Below, piece after piece: positions 31,186-37,968 of a stretch of 37,968 nt of DNA (position 1 is its first letter; every line of letters starts with the position of its first letter). Both the position numbers and the translations under genes were made by a program. The notes below the pieces were generated by a model that saw only the letters and a list, made by a program, of their open reading frames with translations, was not told the origin of the DNA and searched no databases. The stretch comes from an uncultured Actinomycetes bacterium (GTDB taxonomy: Bacteria > Actinomycetota > Actinomycetes > S36-B12), in assembly GCA_903832025.1 (NCBI GenBank), contig CAIKZY010000152.1, forward strand, positions 1 through 37,968. Reading direction: 5' to 3'.

Positions 31186-31626
31186 GTGGCTGAAGTTTCC
31201 ATCATCGCCGTTTCGCGATCCGATTTCGGCAAGGGCGCCGCTCGGCGAACTCGCCGCGAAGGCAACATCCCCGCAGTGATCTATGGCGAGGGATCCTCGG
31301 TGACCCACGTGGCCCTGCCTGCCCACGAATTGGAATTGGCCCTGCGCAAGCCTCGTGTGGTGCTGAACGTGAGCTTTGAGGGCAAGACCATCGTCACCAA
31401 GGCGCGCGATGTGCAACGTGACCCGGTCAAGCGTTCCATCGAGCACGTTGACCTGATCATCATCTCCGCCGGCGAGGCAACTGATCGCGGCAACGAGGCA
31501 GTGGCATTCGCCATTGCCGCCGAGGCCCAGGCGGTGCAGGACGCCAAGGATGCTCGCTCGGGCAACGCAGCCGCCGATGCAGCAGACGCTGCCCATGCCG
31601 CAGCCACGGCAGACGCCGCGGAGTAA
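31186..31626 (+). CDS. rplY: Ribosomal protein bL25 (CTC family), short form with Ala-rich tail
   Basis: The protein has 146 residues and binds 5S rRNA in the 50S central protuberance. The N-terminal L25 domain is complete: DFGKGAARRTRREGNIPAVIYG (about 12-33), a middle strand region, and TKARDVQRDPVKRSIEHVDLIII (about 71-93). Actinobacterial bL25/CTC proteins usually carry a second TL5 beta-domain and reach about 200 residues; here residues about 100-146 are instead an Ala/Asp/Glu-rich, probably helical or disordered tail. GTG 31186 has GAGGAG 8 bases upstream. It has its own promoter after prs. Confidence 0.88.
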   Translation: MAEVSIIAVSRSDFGKGAARRTRREGNIPAVIYGEGSSVTHVALPAHELELALRKPRVVLNVSFEGKTIVTKARDVQRDPVKRSIEHVDLIIISAGEATDRGNEAVAFAIAAEAQAVQDAKDARSGNAAADAADAAHAAATADAAE

Positions 31627-31646
31627 ACGCCCCACTTGCATGTCAG

Positions 31647-31712
31647 GTCAGGACCGGGGTTCCCATGAGTGAAGCGTGGCTGATTGCCGGGCTCGGGAAC
31701 CCCGGTCCTGAC
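31647..31712 (+). promoter_or_regulatory. Perfect 18-bp inverted repeat enclosing the pth start codon
   Basis: GTCAGGACCGGGGTTCCC (31647-31664) is the exact reverse complement of GGGAACCCCGGTCCTGAC (31695-31712). The 30-base loop is codons 1-10 of pth: the left arm ends at the base before the ATG, and the right arm is codons 11-16 (GNPGPD). In the mRNA this 18-bp, 13-GC stem would bury any ribosome binding site of pth. A perfect repeat of this length within 100 bases is not expected by chance here. A gate on translation, or an RNase III site between rplY and pth, are possible roles. Confidence 0.8.
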
Positions 31713-32270
31713 TATTGCGCGACCCGACACAACGTTGGGTACCAAGCGGTTGAATCAATTGCGCAGATGGTCTCCGGAACGTTCTCCCGGCATAAGCGAG
31801 CCAATGCGATGGTGGTGGAAGGGAAACTGGGACTGCCCGGTCACCAACATTCGGTGATCCTGGTCCAGCCCTTGTCCTTCATGAACGAGTCCGGTGGGCC
31901 GATCAAGGCCCTGATGCAGTTCTACGGCATCCCGGCCGATCATCTGATTGCCCTCCACGACGAACTGGATATCCCGTTCACGGCCTTGCGCACCAAGTTC
32001 GGCGGCGGCGACAACGGTCACAACGGCCTGAAGAGCATTCGCAAGTCGCTGGGCACCGGGGACTTCTATCGGGTGCGCATGGGCATCGGCCGACCGCCAG
32101 GCCGACAGGAGCCGGCCGACTTCGTCTTGAAGCCATTTGCCGCTGCCGAGCGAGCCGGTGTGGCCGACCTGGTGAACCGCGCCGCCGATGCCACGTGCAT
32201 GCTGATCACTGACGGCCTCGAACGAGCCCAACAGGTCTACAACTTCGGCCCGGCAAAGGACCCCTCATGA
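31665..32270 (+). CDS. pth: Peptidyl-tRNA hydrolase
   Basis: The 201-residue enzyme releases tRNA from peptidyl-tRNA that drops off ribosomes. LIAGLGNPGPDY (about 6-17) includes the substrate-binding asparagine (N12). The catalytic histidine is H22 in ATRHNVGY. PLSFMNESGG, the catalytic aspartate in LHDELDIP (about 99-106) and GGGDNGHNGLKSI (about 115-127) complete the family pattern. Start ATG 31665 is the only reasonable one, but its leader is locked in an 18-bp inverted repeat. The stop overlaps the cysQ start (ATGA). rplY-pth adjacency is conserved in Actinobacteria. Confidence 0.95.
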   Translation: MSEAWLIAGLGNPGPDYCATRHNVGYQAVESIAQMVSGTFSRHKRANAMVVEGKLGLPGHQHSVILVQPLSFMNESGGPIKALMQFYGIPADHLIALHDELDIPFTALRTKFGGGDNGHNGLKSIRKSLGTGDFYRVRMGIGRPPGRQEPADFVLKPFAAAERAGVADLVNRAADATCMLITDGLERAQQVYNFGPAKDPS

Positions 32271-33091
32271 GTGACCTGGACATCTCCGACGCGCAACTTT
32301 CGACGATGGTCGCTAAGCAGGCGGGGCAGCTCCTGCTTGAGTTGCGCGAGTCCTTTGGCGTCATTGCCCCCGACGACACCGATCGCGCCAACGACTTGCG
32401 CAAGGCCGGTGACCGGGCAGCCAATGACTTCATCGTCGCAGCGTTGCGCGAAGCGCGACCGCTTGACGGCATGCTCAGTGAGGAAGAAAAAGATAACGAC
32501 CTTCGCCTTGCTAGCGAGCGGGTATGGATCGTGGATCCACTGGACGGTACGTATGAATATGGGCAAGGACGATCGGATTTCGCAGTGCACATTGCCCTGT
32601 GGCATGCATCGACTGGCCGGCTCAGCGCCTGCACGGTGGACCTGCCGGCTCAGGGCCTGACGCGAACGATGTCCGATATCCCCGCGGCACCGGCGATATT
32701 GCCCAGCGACCGCCCGTTGAGAATCGTGGCATCGCGAAGCCGTCCCCCGGCAACACTGGCCGCTGCCATCGACATCTTGTCCGCGAAACTGGCGCAATCG
32801 GGGATTGCCCAGCATGGCGTGGAGATCATGGACGTCGGCTCGGTCGGCGCCAAAGTGAACGAAATCCTGTCCGGGCGAGCCGAGGCATACGTGCACGACA
32901 CCGGCTTTTACGAGTGGGACGTCGCAGCACCGTATGGGGTCGCTCAGCATTACGGGTTGGTCGCCTCCCACGTGACCGGAGAACCAGAAACGTTCAACCA
33001 CATGCCGCCGTACGTCACCGATCTCCTGGTGGCACATCCGTTGATCGCGGATCACCTGCGCGCGGCACTGCGTGAGGCTGCAACTTCGTGA
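32267..33091 (+). CDS. Inositol-monophosphatase-like 3'(2'),5'-bisphosphate nucleotidase (CysQ family)
   Basis: This 274-residue lithium-sensitive-type phosphatase of the FIG superfamily probably hydrolyses PAP/PAPS from sulfate assimilation; inositol phosphate is an alternative substrate. Metal-binding signatures are GMLSEEEKDND (about 68-78), WIVDPLDGTYEYGQGRSDFAVHIAL (about 86-110) and the C-terminal YEWDVAAPYGVAQHYGL (about 216-232). The ATGA overlap with pth and GTGA overlap with mfd put it inside a coupled operon, a place not typical for cysQ in model Actinobacteria. Confidence 0.83.
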   Translation: MSDLDISDAQLSTMVAKQAGQLLLELRESFGVIAPDDTDRANDLRKAGDRAANDFIVAALREARPLDGMLSEEEKDNDLRLASERVWIVDPLDGTYEYGQGRSDFAVHIALWHASTGRLSACTVDLPAQGLTRTMSDIPAAPAILPSDRPLRIVASRSRPPATLAAAIDILSAKLAQSGIAQHGVEIMDVGSVGAKVNEILSGRAEAYVHDTGFYEWDVAAPYGVAQHYGLVASHVTGEPETFNHMPPYVTDLLVAHPLIADHLRAALREAATS

Positions 33092-36000
33092 GTCTTGCCG
33101 GCCTGCTGTCCTTGATGAGCGCTGAGCTCACTGCGATCACCGAGTTCGCCGGTGGCACGTCACCGGTACGCGTCAATGCCGTCGAGGCAGTTCAGCCAGC
33201 CGTTGCGGCAACGATCGCCGCGGGCCGAACACCCATGCTGGTAATCACGGCAACTGGCCGGCAGGCAGAGGACGTTGCCGCGCAACTTCGCGAACTCACC
33301 CCCGGCGCCGCCATTGCGGTATTCCCGTCGTGGGAGACATTGCCCCATGAGCGGCTGTCGCCGTCATTGGACACCGTTGGTCGTCGCGTTGCGGTGCTTC
33401 GACGTCTGGTGCACCCGGACGACCGCGATGAGCTCGCCGGTGGCATCGATGTCGTCGTGGCATCGATTCGGGCCGTGGCGCAGCCGATCATCTCGGGGAT
33501 TGCCGAGACAGCGCCGGTGCGCCTTCGCGTGGAGGATCTCGGCGACCCCATGGATCTGGTCGAGCACCTGGTTGCGTTGGGCTACGAACGGGTGGACCTG
33601 GTCGAGCGTCGCGGGCAAGTCGCCGCACGTGGAGGAATCCTGGACGTCTTCCCGCCAACGACCGAGCATCCGGTTCGCGTGGAATTCTGGGGCGACACGG
33701 TGGAGGAGATCCGCTCATTCGCGGTGGCCGACCAACGGTCATTGGACAATCTGCCCCACGGGCTGTGGGCACCGGCAGTGCGCGAGCTGCTCCTGACCGA
33801 TGCCGTCAGGGCCAAGGCCGCACGACTGGCGCAAGTGCCGCAACTGAGCGACATGTGCGCAAAGCTCGCGCAGGGCATCAACGTGGAGGGCATGGAGTCA
33901 CTGTCGCCGGTCCTGGCAGAGGGCATGACCAGCCTGATGCAGATGCTGCCCTCAGGAACGCAGGTGGTAGCCATGGGCCCGGAGCGCATCGCCGCCCGCG
34001 CGCATGACCTCGTGCGCACTGCTGAGGAGTTCCTGGCGGCCTCGTGGCACAACGCCGCGGCCGGCAATGACACGCCAATAGACCTGGCAGGACTGAACTA
34101 CCTTTCGATGGACGAACTCCAGATCCAGGCCATCAAGGGCTCAATGCGCTGGTGGGACCTCAGCGCCTTGCCGGGCGATGATGAGCTAGCCGATCATGCA
34201 GAACTGCGGGTGACCATCGACGCCCAGCCCTGCAACGGCTATCGAGGCGACTATGCGCAGGTCGTCAACGATCTGCGCACGTGGCTGGCGCAGGGCATGA
34301 CCGTCGGCTTGGTAACCCAAGGACACGGCCTGGCAGAGCGCATCGCTGAGACGCTGGCAGGGGAGGACGTGGCAGGCCGATTGGTGGAGGACTTGACCCA
34401 GGCTCGCCCAGGTGTCGTGCACATCACCACCGGCAGACTCGATGCCGGATTCATGGTGCCCGGGCTGGTCATCGTGACCGAAGCCGATATCTCCGGGCAG
34501 CGGACCAGCACCCGGGACATGCGCCGCATGCCGTCGCGCCGCCGCCGCACCATTGATCCACTGACCTTGAAGTCCGGCGACTTCGTCGTCCATGAGCAGC
34601 ACGGTGTCGGCAAGTACGTGGAGATGGTGCAGCGAACCGTGGCCGACGCCACCCGCGAGTACCTGGTGCTGGAGTACGCGGCCAGTAAGCGTGGTCAGCC
34701 GGCCGATCGTCTGTATGTACCCACTGATCAGCTGGACTTGGTCACCAAGTACGTCGGAGGCGAGGCACCGGCCGTTCATCGCCTCGGCGGGGCTGATTGG
34801 ACCAAGGCCAAGGGCAAGGCGCGCAAGGCGGTTCGTCAAATCGCCGGCGAGCTCGTTCGCCTGTACGCCGCGCGTCAATCATCGGCCGGGTATGCCTACG
34901 GACCGGACACGGTGTGGCAACGCGAGCTTGAGGATGCGTTCGCCTACGTGGAAACCCCTGACCAGCTGTCCTGCATTGATGAGGTCAAGACGGACATGGA
35001 GCGCACGGTTCCCATGGACCGACTGATCTGCGGCGATGTGGGATACGGCAAGACCGAGATCGCTGTCCGCGCGGCATTCAAGGCGGTCCAGGACGGCAAG
35101 CAGGTTGCGGTGCTGGTGCCGACCACACTGCTGGTGCAGCAGCATTTCGCCACGTTCACCGAGCGGTATGCATCCTTCCCGGTCAAAGTCGCTGCCCTGT
35201 CCAGATTCTCCAGTGATGCCGAGGCCAAGGCCGTGCTGACAGCCATTGGCCAGGGTTCAGTGGACATCGTGATCGGCACCCATCGGCTGCTCACCCCCGA
35301 TGTTCGCTTCAAGGACTTGGGCCTGGTCATCTTGGATGAGGAGCAGCGCTTTGGGGTCGAGCACAAGGAACACCTCAAAGCCCTGCGCACCAACGTGGAC
35401 GTGCTGGCCATGTCCGCAACGCCGATCCCCAGAACCCTGGAGATGGCAGTGACAGGCATTCGCGAGATGTCGGTGATCCAGACTCCGCCGGAGGAGCGGC
35501 ACCCTGTGCTGACATTCGTCGGCCCCTACGACGACAAGCAGATCGGGGCTGCGATCCGGCGAGAGTTGATGCGCGACGGCCAGGTGTTCTTCGTGCACAA
35601 CCGAGTGGAGTCCATCGATCGGGTTGCCGCACGCATCCGCGACCTGGTCCCCGAAGCGGTGGTGTCCACCGCGCACGGGCAGATGGGGGAGCATGCATTG
35701 GAGCAGGTGATCGTTGACTTCTGGGAGAAGAAGATCGATGTCCTGGTGTGCACCACGATCGTGGAATCGGGTATCGACATCCCCAATGCCAACACCTTGA
35801 TCGTGGATCGGGCGGACATGTTCGGCCTGTCCCAACTGCATCAGCTGCGCGGACGCGTGGGCCGTGGACGCGAACGGGCCTATGCCTACTTCCTGTATGC
35901 ACCGGACAAGCCCTTGACCGAGACTGCGCACGAGCGACTGGCAACCATTGCCCAGCACACCGACCTGGGTTCGGGCATGCAGATTGCGCTGAAAGACCTG

Positions 36001-36618
36001 GAGATTCGAGGTGCGGGGAATCTGCTCGGTGGTGAGCAGAGCGGGCATATTGCCGATGTCGGATTCGATCTGTATGTGCGTCTGGTCGGTGAGGCACTGG
36101 CCGAGGTCCGCGGCACCGAGACCGCACCGGCCGCCGAAGTACGTGTCGAACTGCCCATCGATGCGCACATCCCGCACGACTACGTCCCCCACGAGCGTCT
36201 GCGACTGGAGGCCTACAAGCGACTGGCCGATGCCAGAACCGATGGCGATGTCGATGAGGTGCATGCGGAGCTGACTGACCGCTATGGCTCACCGCCACCG
36301 GCCGTGCAGGCCCTGATGCAGGTAGCCCGACTGCGCGTCCTGGCACGCGCTTACGGACTGCAGGAGATCGTGGCGCAAGGTAGTGCCGTTCGTCTGAGCC
36401 CGGTGGAATTACCGGAGTCGGCCACGATGCGACTGACCCGCCTGTACCCCAGGACCATCGTCAAGCCCGCAGTCCGTACGATCTTGGTGCCAAGGCCGAC
36501 TGGCAGCCCGCTGTCGGGCCCGGGAGTCCAGGGCACAGATCTGCTGGAATGGACCCAGACGCTCATCACCTCGGTCCTGCCCGGCACCAAGGTCCCGTCG
36601 AAGGTGGAGAACTCGTGA
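33088..36618 (+). CDS. mfd: Transcription-repair coupling factor
   Basis: The 1176-residue ATP-dependent DNA translocase removes RNA polymerase stalled at lesions and recruits UvrA. The N-terminal UvrB-like part has FPSWETLPHERLSP (about 75-88). The RNAP-interacting CarD-like domain follows near residue 490 (LKSGDFVVHEQHGVGKY). The helicase motor has Walker A GDVGYGKTEIA (about 649-659), DEEQRFG (about 750-756), SATPIPRTLEMA, and the TRG motif region QLRGRVGRGRERAYAYFL (about 918-935). The C-terminal TRCF domain is complete. Length is within the family range. The GTG start overlaps the cysQ stop; the GTGA at its end starts the lipoprotein. Confidence 0.96.
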   Translation: MSLAGLLSLMSAELTAITEFAGGTSPVRVNAVEAVQPAVAATIAAGRTPMLVITATGRQAEDVAAQLRELTPGAAIAVFPSWETLPHERLSPSLDTVGRRVAVLRRLVHPDDRDELAGGIDVVVASIRAVAQPIISGIAETAPVRLRVEDLGDPMDLVEHLVALGYERVDLVERRGQVAARGGILDVFPPTTEHPVRVEFWGDTVEEIRSFAVADQRSLDNLPHGLWAPAVRELLLTDAVRAKAARLAQVPQLSDMCAKLAQGINVEGMESLSPVLAEGMTSLMQMLPSGTQVVAMGPERIAARAHDLVRTAEEFLAASWHNAAAGNDTPIDLAGLNYLSMDELQIQAIKGSMRWWDLSALPGDDELADHAELRVTIDAQPCNGYRGDYAQVVNDLRTWLAQGMTVGLVTQGHGLAERIAETLAGEDVAGRLVEDLTQARPGVVHITTGRLDAGFMVPGLVIVTEADISGQRTSTRDMRRMPSRRRRTIDPLTLKSGDFVVHEQHGVGKYVEMVQRTVADATREYLVLEYAASKRGQPADRLYVPTDQLDLVTKYVGGEAPAVHRLGGADWTKAKGKARKAVRQIAGELVRLYAARQSSAGYAYGPDTVWQRELEDAFAYVETPDQLSCIDEVKTDMERTVPMDRLICGDVGYGKTEIAVRAAFKAVQDGKQVAVLVPTTLLVQQHFATFTERYASFPVKVAALSRFSSDAEAKAVLTAIGQGSVDIVIGTHRLLTPDVRFKDLGLVILDEEQRFGVEHKEHLKALRTNVDVLAMSATPIPRTLEMAVTGIREMSVIQTPPEERHPVLTFVGPYDDKQIGAAIRRELMRDGQVFFVHNRVESIDRVAARIRDLVPEAVVSTAHGQMGEHALEQVIVDFWEKKIDVLVCTTIVESGIDIPNANTLIVDRADMFGLSQLHQLRGRVGRGRERAYAYFLYAPDKPLTETAHERLATIAQHTDLGSGMQIALKDLEIRGAGNLLGGEQSGHIADVGFDLYVRLVGEALAEVRGTETAPAAEVRVELPIDAHIPHDYVPHERLRLEAYKRLADARTDGDVDEVHAELTDRYGSPPPAVQALMQVARLRVLARAYGLQEIVAQGSAVRLSPVELPESATMRLTRLYPRTIVKPAVRTILVPRPTGSPLSGPGVQGTDLLEWTQTLITSVLPGTKVPSKVENS

Positions 36619-37241
36619 AGCACGCCAAGCCCGTCACTGTCGCCGCATTGGCTGCCATGCTGGTCGCAACCGCCGCAACGACCGCGGCCTGCTCCAGCAA
36701 CGGCGGCACCACCCAGGCAGGTCAGGCAGCGACCGTGGGATCGACCACGATTACCAACTCCGACCTCAATGACTGGGTCAGCGGGGTACTGGAAACCCTG
36801 GGTCAGCCCAAGGACACCGCGAACCCGAACACCACCACAGGATCGCTGAACGTGATGATCTACCTGGATCTTCTCGATGATCTGGCTGCCAAGGCCGGCG
36901 TGGTGGTGACCCCCGGGCAGGTGGATGCCGCCAAGCGCAAGCTCATGACCGCGGGTGCGACCCAGCACGACCTCGAGGTCTCTGCCGCCCAATCGAACGT
37001 GCCGCCAGCACAACTGGACAACTTGATCAAGGCGAACCTGATCGTTGCCGACCTTGAGAACCTGGTGGCTCCCGGTCAGCCCCAGCAGGCGCAGGCAGCA
37101 GCGTTCAATCAGGCAGTGCTGGCCGAAGCGGCCAAGGTCGGGGTCACCGTGTCACCGCGATACGGAACATGGCAGGCCACGACCATCAAGCTCGGCGCGC
37201 CGCCCAACGACCTGTCGGTCCCGGCTCCGCAGTCATCGTGA
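36615..37241 (+). CDS. Lipoprotein with SurA-like N-terminal chaperone domain
   Basis: The protein has 208 residues. A lipoprotein signal peptide runs from VKHAKPV through an alanine-rich core to the lipobox TAAC, with the lipidated Cys at residue 26. The mature part starts with a short polar linker, and VGSTTITNSDLNDWV (about 41-55) resembles the SurA-type N-terminal domain of parvulin-like foldases; no PPIase domain follows. A SurA-like lipoprotein between mfd and mazG is common in Actinobacteria. The GTG overlaps the mfd stop (GTGA), an odd pairing of cytosolic repair and envelope functions. Function remains a guess. Confidence 0.75.
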   Translation: MKHAKPVTVAALAAMLVATAATTAACSSNGGTTQAGQAATVGSTTITNSDLNDWVSGVLETLGQPKDTANPNTTTGSLNVMIYLDLLDDLAAKAGVVVTPGQVDAAKRKLMTAGATQHDLEVSAAQSNVPPAQLDNLIKANLIVADLENLVAPGQPQQAQAAAFNQAVLAEAAKVGVTVSPRYGTWQATTIKLGAPPNDLSVPAPQSS

Positions 37242-37254
37242 GCACGCAGACATC

Positions 37255-37917
37255 ATGACCATCGCCCCGCGCCAAGGACAAGTGTTCTTGGAGTTGGTGG
37301 CGGTCATGGATCGTCTGCGCGGACCGGGCGGATGCCCGTGGGATGCCCGGCAGACACACGCCTCCCTGGTGGAGTACCTCATCGAGGAAGCCTACGAATC
37401 GGTCGAGGCTATCGAGAGCACGGACAGCCCCGCGATGGTCGAGGAACTCGGCGACCTCCTGCTGCAAGTGGTCTTTCACGCACGGATCGCCCAGGATGCA
37501 CCCGGCGAGGGCTGGGATATCGACGACGTCTGTCAGGGCATCGTCGACAAGCTCATTCGCCGACATCCGCATGTCTTCGCCGACGACCAGGCGTTGACCC
37601 CCGAGCAGGTTGAAGCCAACTGGCACACCCAAAAGGCCAGGGAAAAGGGCCGGGCATCAGTCACCGACGGCATTCCCGCCGCGCTGCCGGCATTGACGTT
37701 GGCCGCCAAGGTCAACGCTCGATCGCAATCGGTAGCCCGTGCTCGTCCGACCGACCAGGTCATCCTGCCCGATGGCATCGACGCGACCGGACTCGGTGAG
37801 CTGCTCTACTCCCTGGTCGTTCAGGCACATGAGCTTGGACTTGACGCCGAGTCAGCCTTGCGCATGCGGGTCCGACAGCAGATCGAGCAGATCAGGGATA
37901 TCGAGACGAACTCCTGA
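37255..37917 (+). CDS. mazG: Nucleoside triphosphate pyrophosphohydrolase MazG
   Basis: The 220-residue enzyme hydrolyses NTPs/dNTPs to NMP and pyrophosphate, cleaning damaged nucleotides. MDRLRGPGGCPWDARQTHASLVEYLIEEAYESVEAI (about 18-53) holds the first ExxE metal helix, and EELGDLLLQVVFHA (about 61-74) the second. The middle has the typical VDKLIRRHPHVFAD (about 97-110) and EANWHTQKAREKG. The C-terminal half resembles the second MazG repeat in degenerate form. ATG 37255 follows the lipoprotein stop by 13 bases without a clear ribosome site, so coupling is likely. A strong hairpin ends the unit. Confidence 0.92.
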   Translation: MTIAPRQGQVFLELVAVMDRLRGPGGCPWDARQTHASLVEYLIEEAYESVEAIESTDSPAMVEELGDLLLQVVFHARIAQDAPGEGWDIDDVCQGIVDKLIRRHPHVFADDQALTPEQVEANWHTQKAREKGRASVTDGIPAALPALTLAAKVNARSQSVARARPTDQVILPDGIDATGLGELLYSLVVQAHELGLDAESALRMRVRQQIEQIRDIETNS

Positions 37918-37936
37918 GCTGGGCACTCATGCATGT

Positions 37937-37966
37937 GGGGTCGGGATGCACCCGCATCCCGACCCC
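37937..37966 (+). terminator. Strong stem-loop after mazG
   Basis: GGGGTCGGGATG (37937-37948) pairs perfectly with CATCCCGACCCC (37955-37966) around a 6-base loop. It lies 20 bases behind the mazG stop and probably ends the glmU-mazG run. Whether a T-run follows cannot be seen because the window ends. Confidence 0.75.
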
Positions 37967-37968
37967 CC

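Noticed and set aside
35257-36264. Minus-strand frames of 323-335 codons inside mfd
   Set aside because: They are antisense to the conserved helicase motifs of mfd and have no recognisable content.
1-37968. CRISPR arrays, rRNA genes, prophage, toxin-antitoxin pairs
   Set aside because: None seen: there are no regularly spaced repeats, no rRNA sequence and no phage or toxin-type genes.

Overview
The window is GC-rich, gene-dense DNA from a member of the Actinomycetota, most likely class Actinomycetia. Three things point there. The gene order follows the block known from mycobacteria and streptomycetes: mscL / fmdB / formyl-THF cyclo-ligase / galU / rimJ / SepX-GlpR membrane protein / protein O-mannosyltransferase / rsmI / metG / tatD / rsmA / ispE / glmU / prs / rplY / pth / mfd / lipoprotein / mazG. 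Several proteins belong to families largely confined to Actinobacteria. Many genes have a TAnnnT -10 box six or seven bases in front of an ATG or GTG, so their mRNAs look leaderless. I cannot name the genus.

Layout. Positions 1-140 are the end of an IS3-type insertion sequence that runs out of the window. Positions 150-10600 are more variable: a secreted protein of unknown function, a small ABM-type monooxygenase, membrane proteins, a 14-TM drug exporter divergent from an FAD-linked glycolate/lactate-type oxidase, a KimA-like potassium importer fused to an OB-fold domain, an aquaporin, a conserved actinobacterial protein of unknown function and a class III aminotransferase. Positions 10570-15550 hold mscL and a Ruc-like FmdB zinc-ribbon protein behind a CIRCE element, a tandem crcB fluoride-channel pair, the folate cyclo-ligase divergent from galU, rimJ, the SepX/GlpR divisome protein and tRNA-Ala(CGC). 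Positions 15750-19755 are an accessory insert in the syntenic block: an extended SDR, an HxlR regulator, a DUF1330-like protein and a second 14-TM exporter, with matching 17-bp operators in front of two of them. Positions 19750-26516 hold the mannosyltransferase, rsmI, metG-tatD-rsmA and ispE. Positions 26513-28270 are a desaturase-TetR operon with a tandem-repeat operator, followed by tRNA-Gln(TTG). Positions 28550-37917 are a long plus-strand run, glmU-prs-rplY-pth-cysQ-mfd-lipoprotein-mazG, most of it translationally coupled and closed by a strong hairpin at the window end.

The most unusual signals are: (1) a perfect 18-bp inverted repeat whose left arm ends at the base before the pth start codon and whose right arm is the conserved LGNPGPD coding stretch, placed to gate pth and the coupled genes behind it; (2) the KimA-OB-fold fusion; (3) the HxlR operator set; (4) divergent leaderless promoters so compact that in one case the two -10 boxes share bases; (5) a CIRCE element before the Ruc-like protein and MscL; (6) a SepX/GlpR gene without its usual moeA/glp neighbour.
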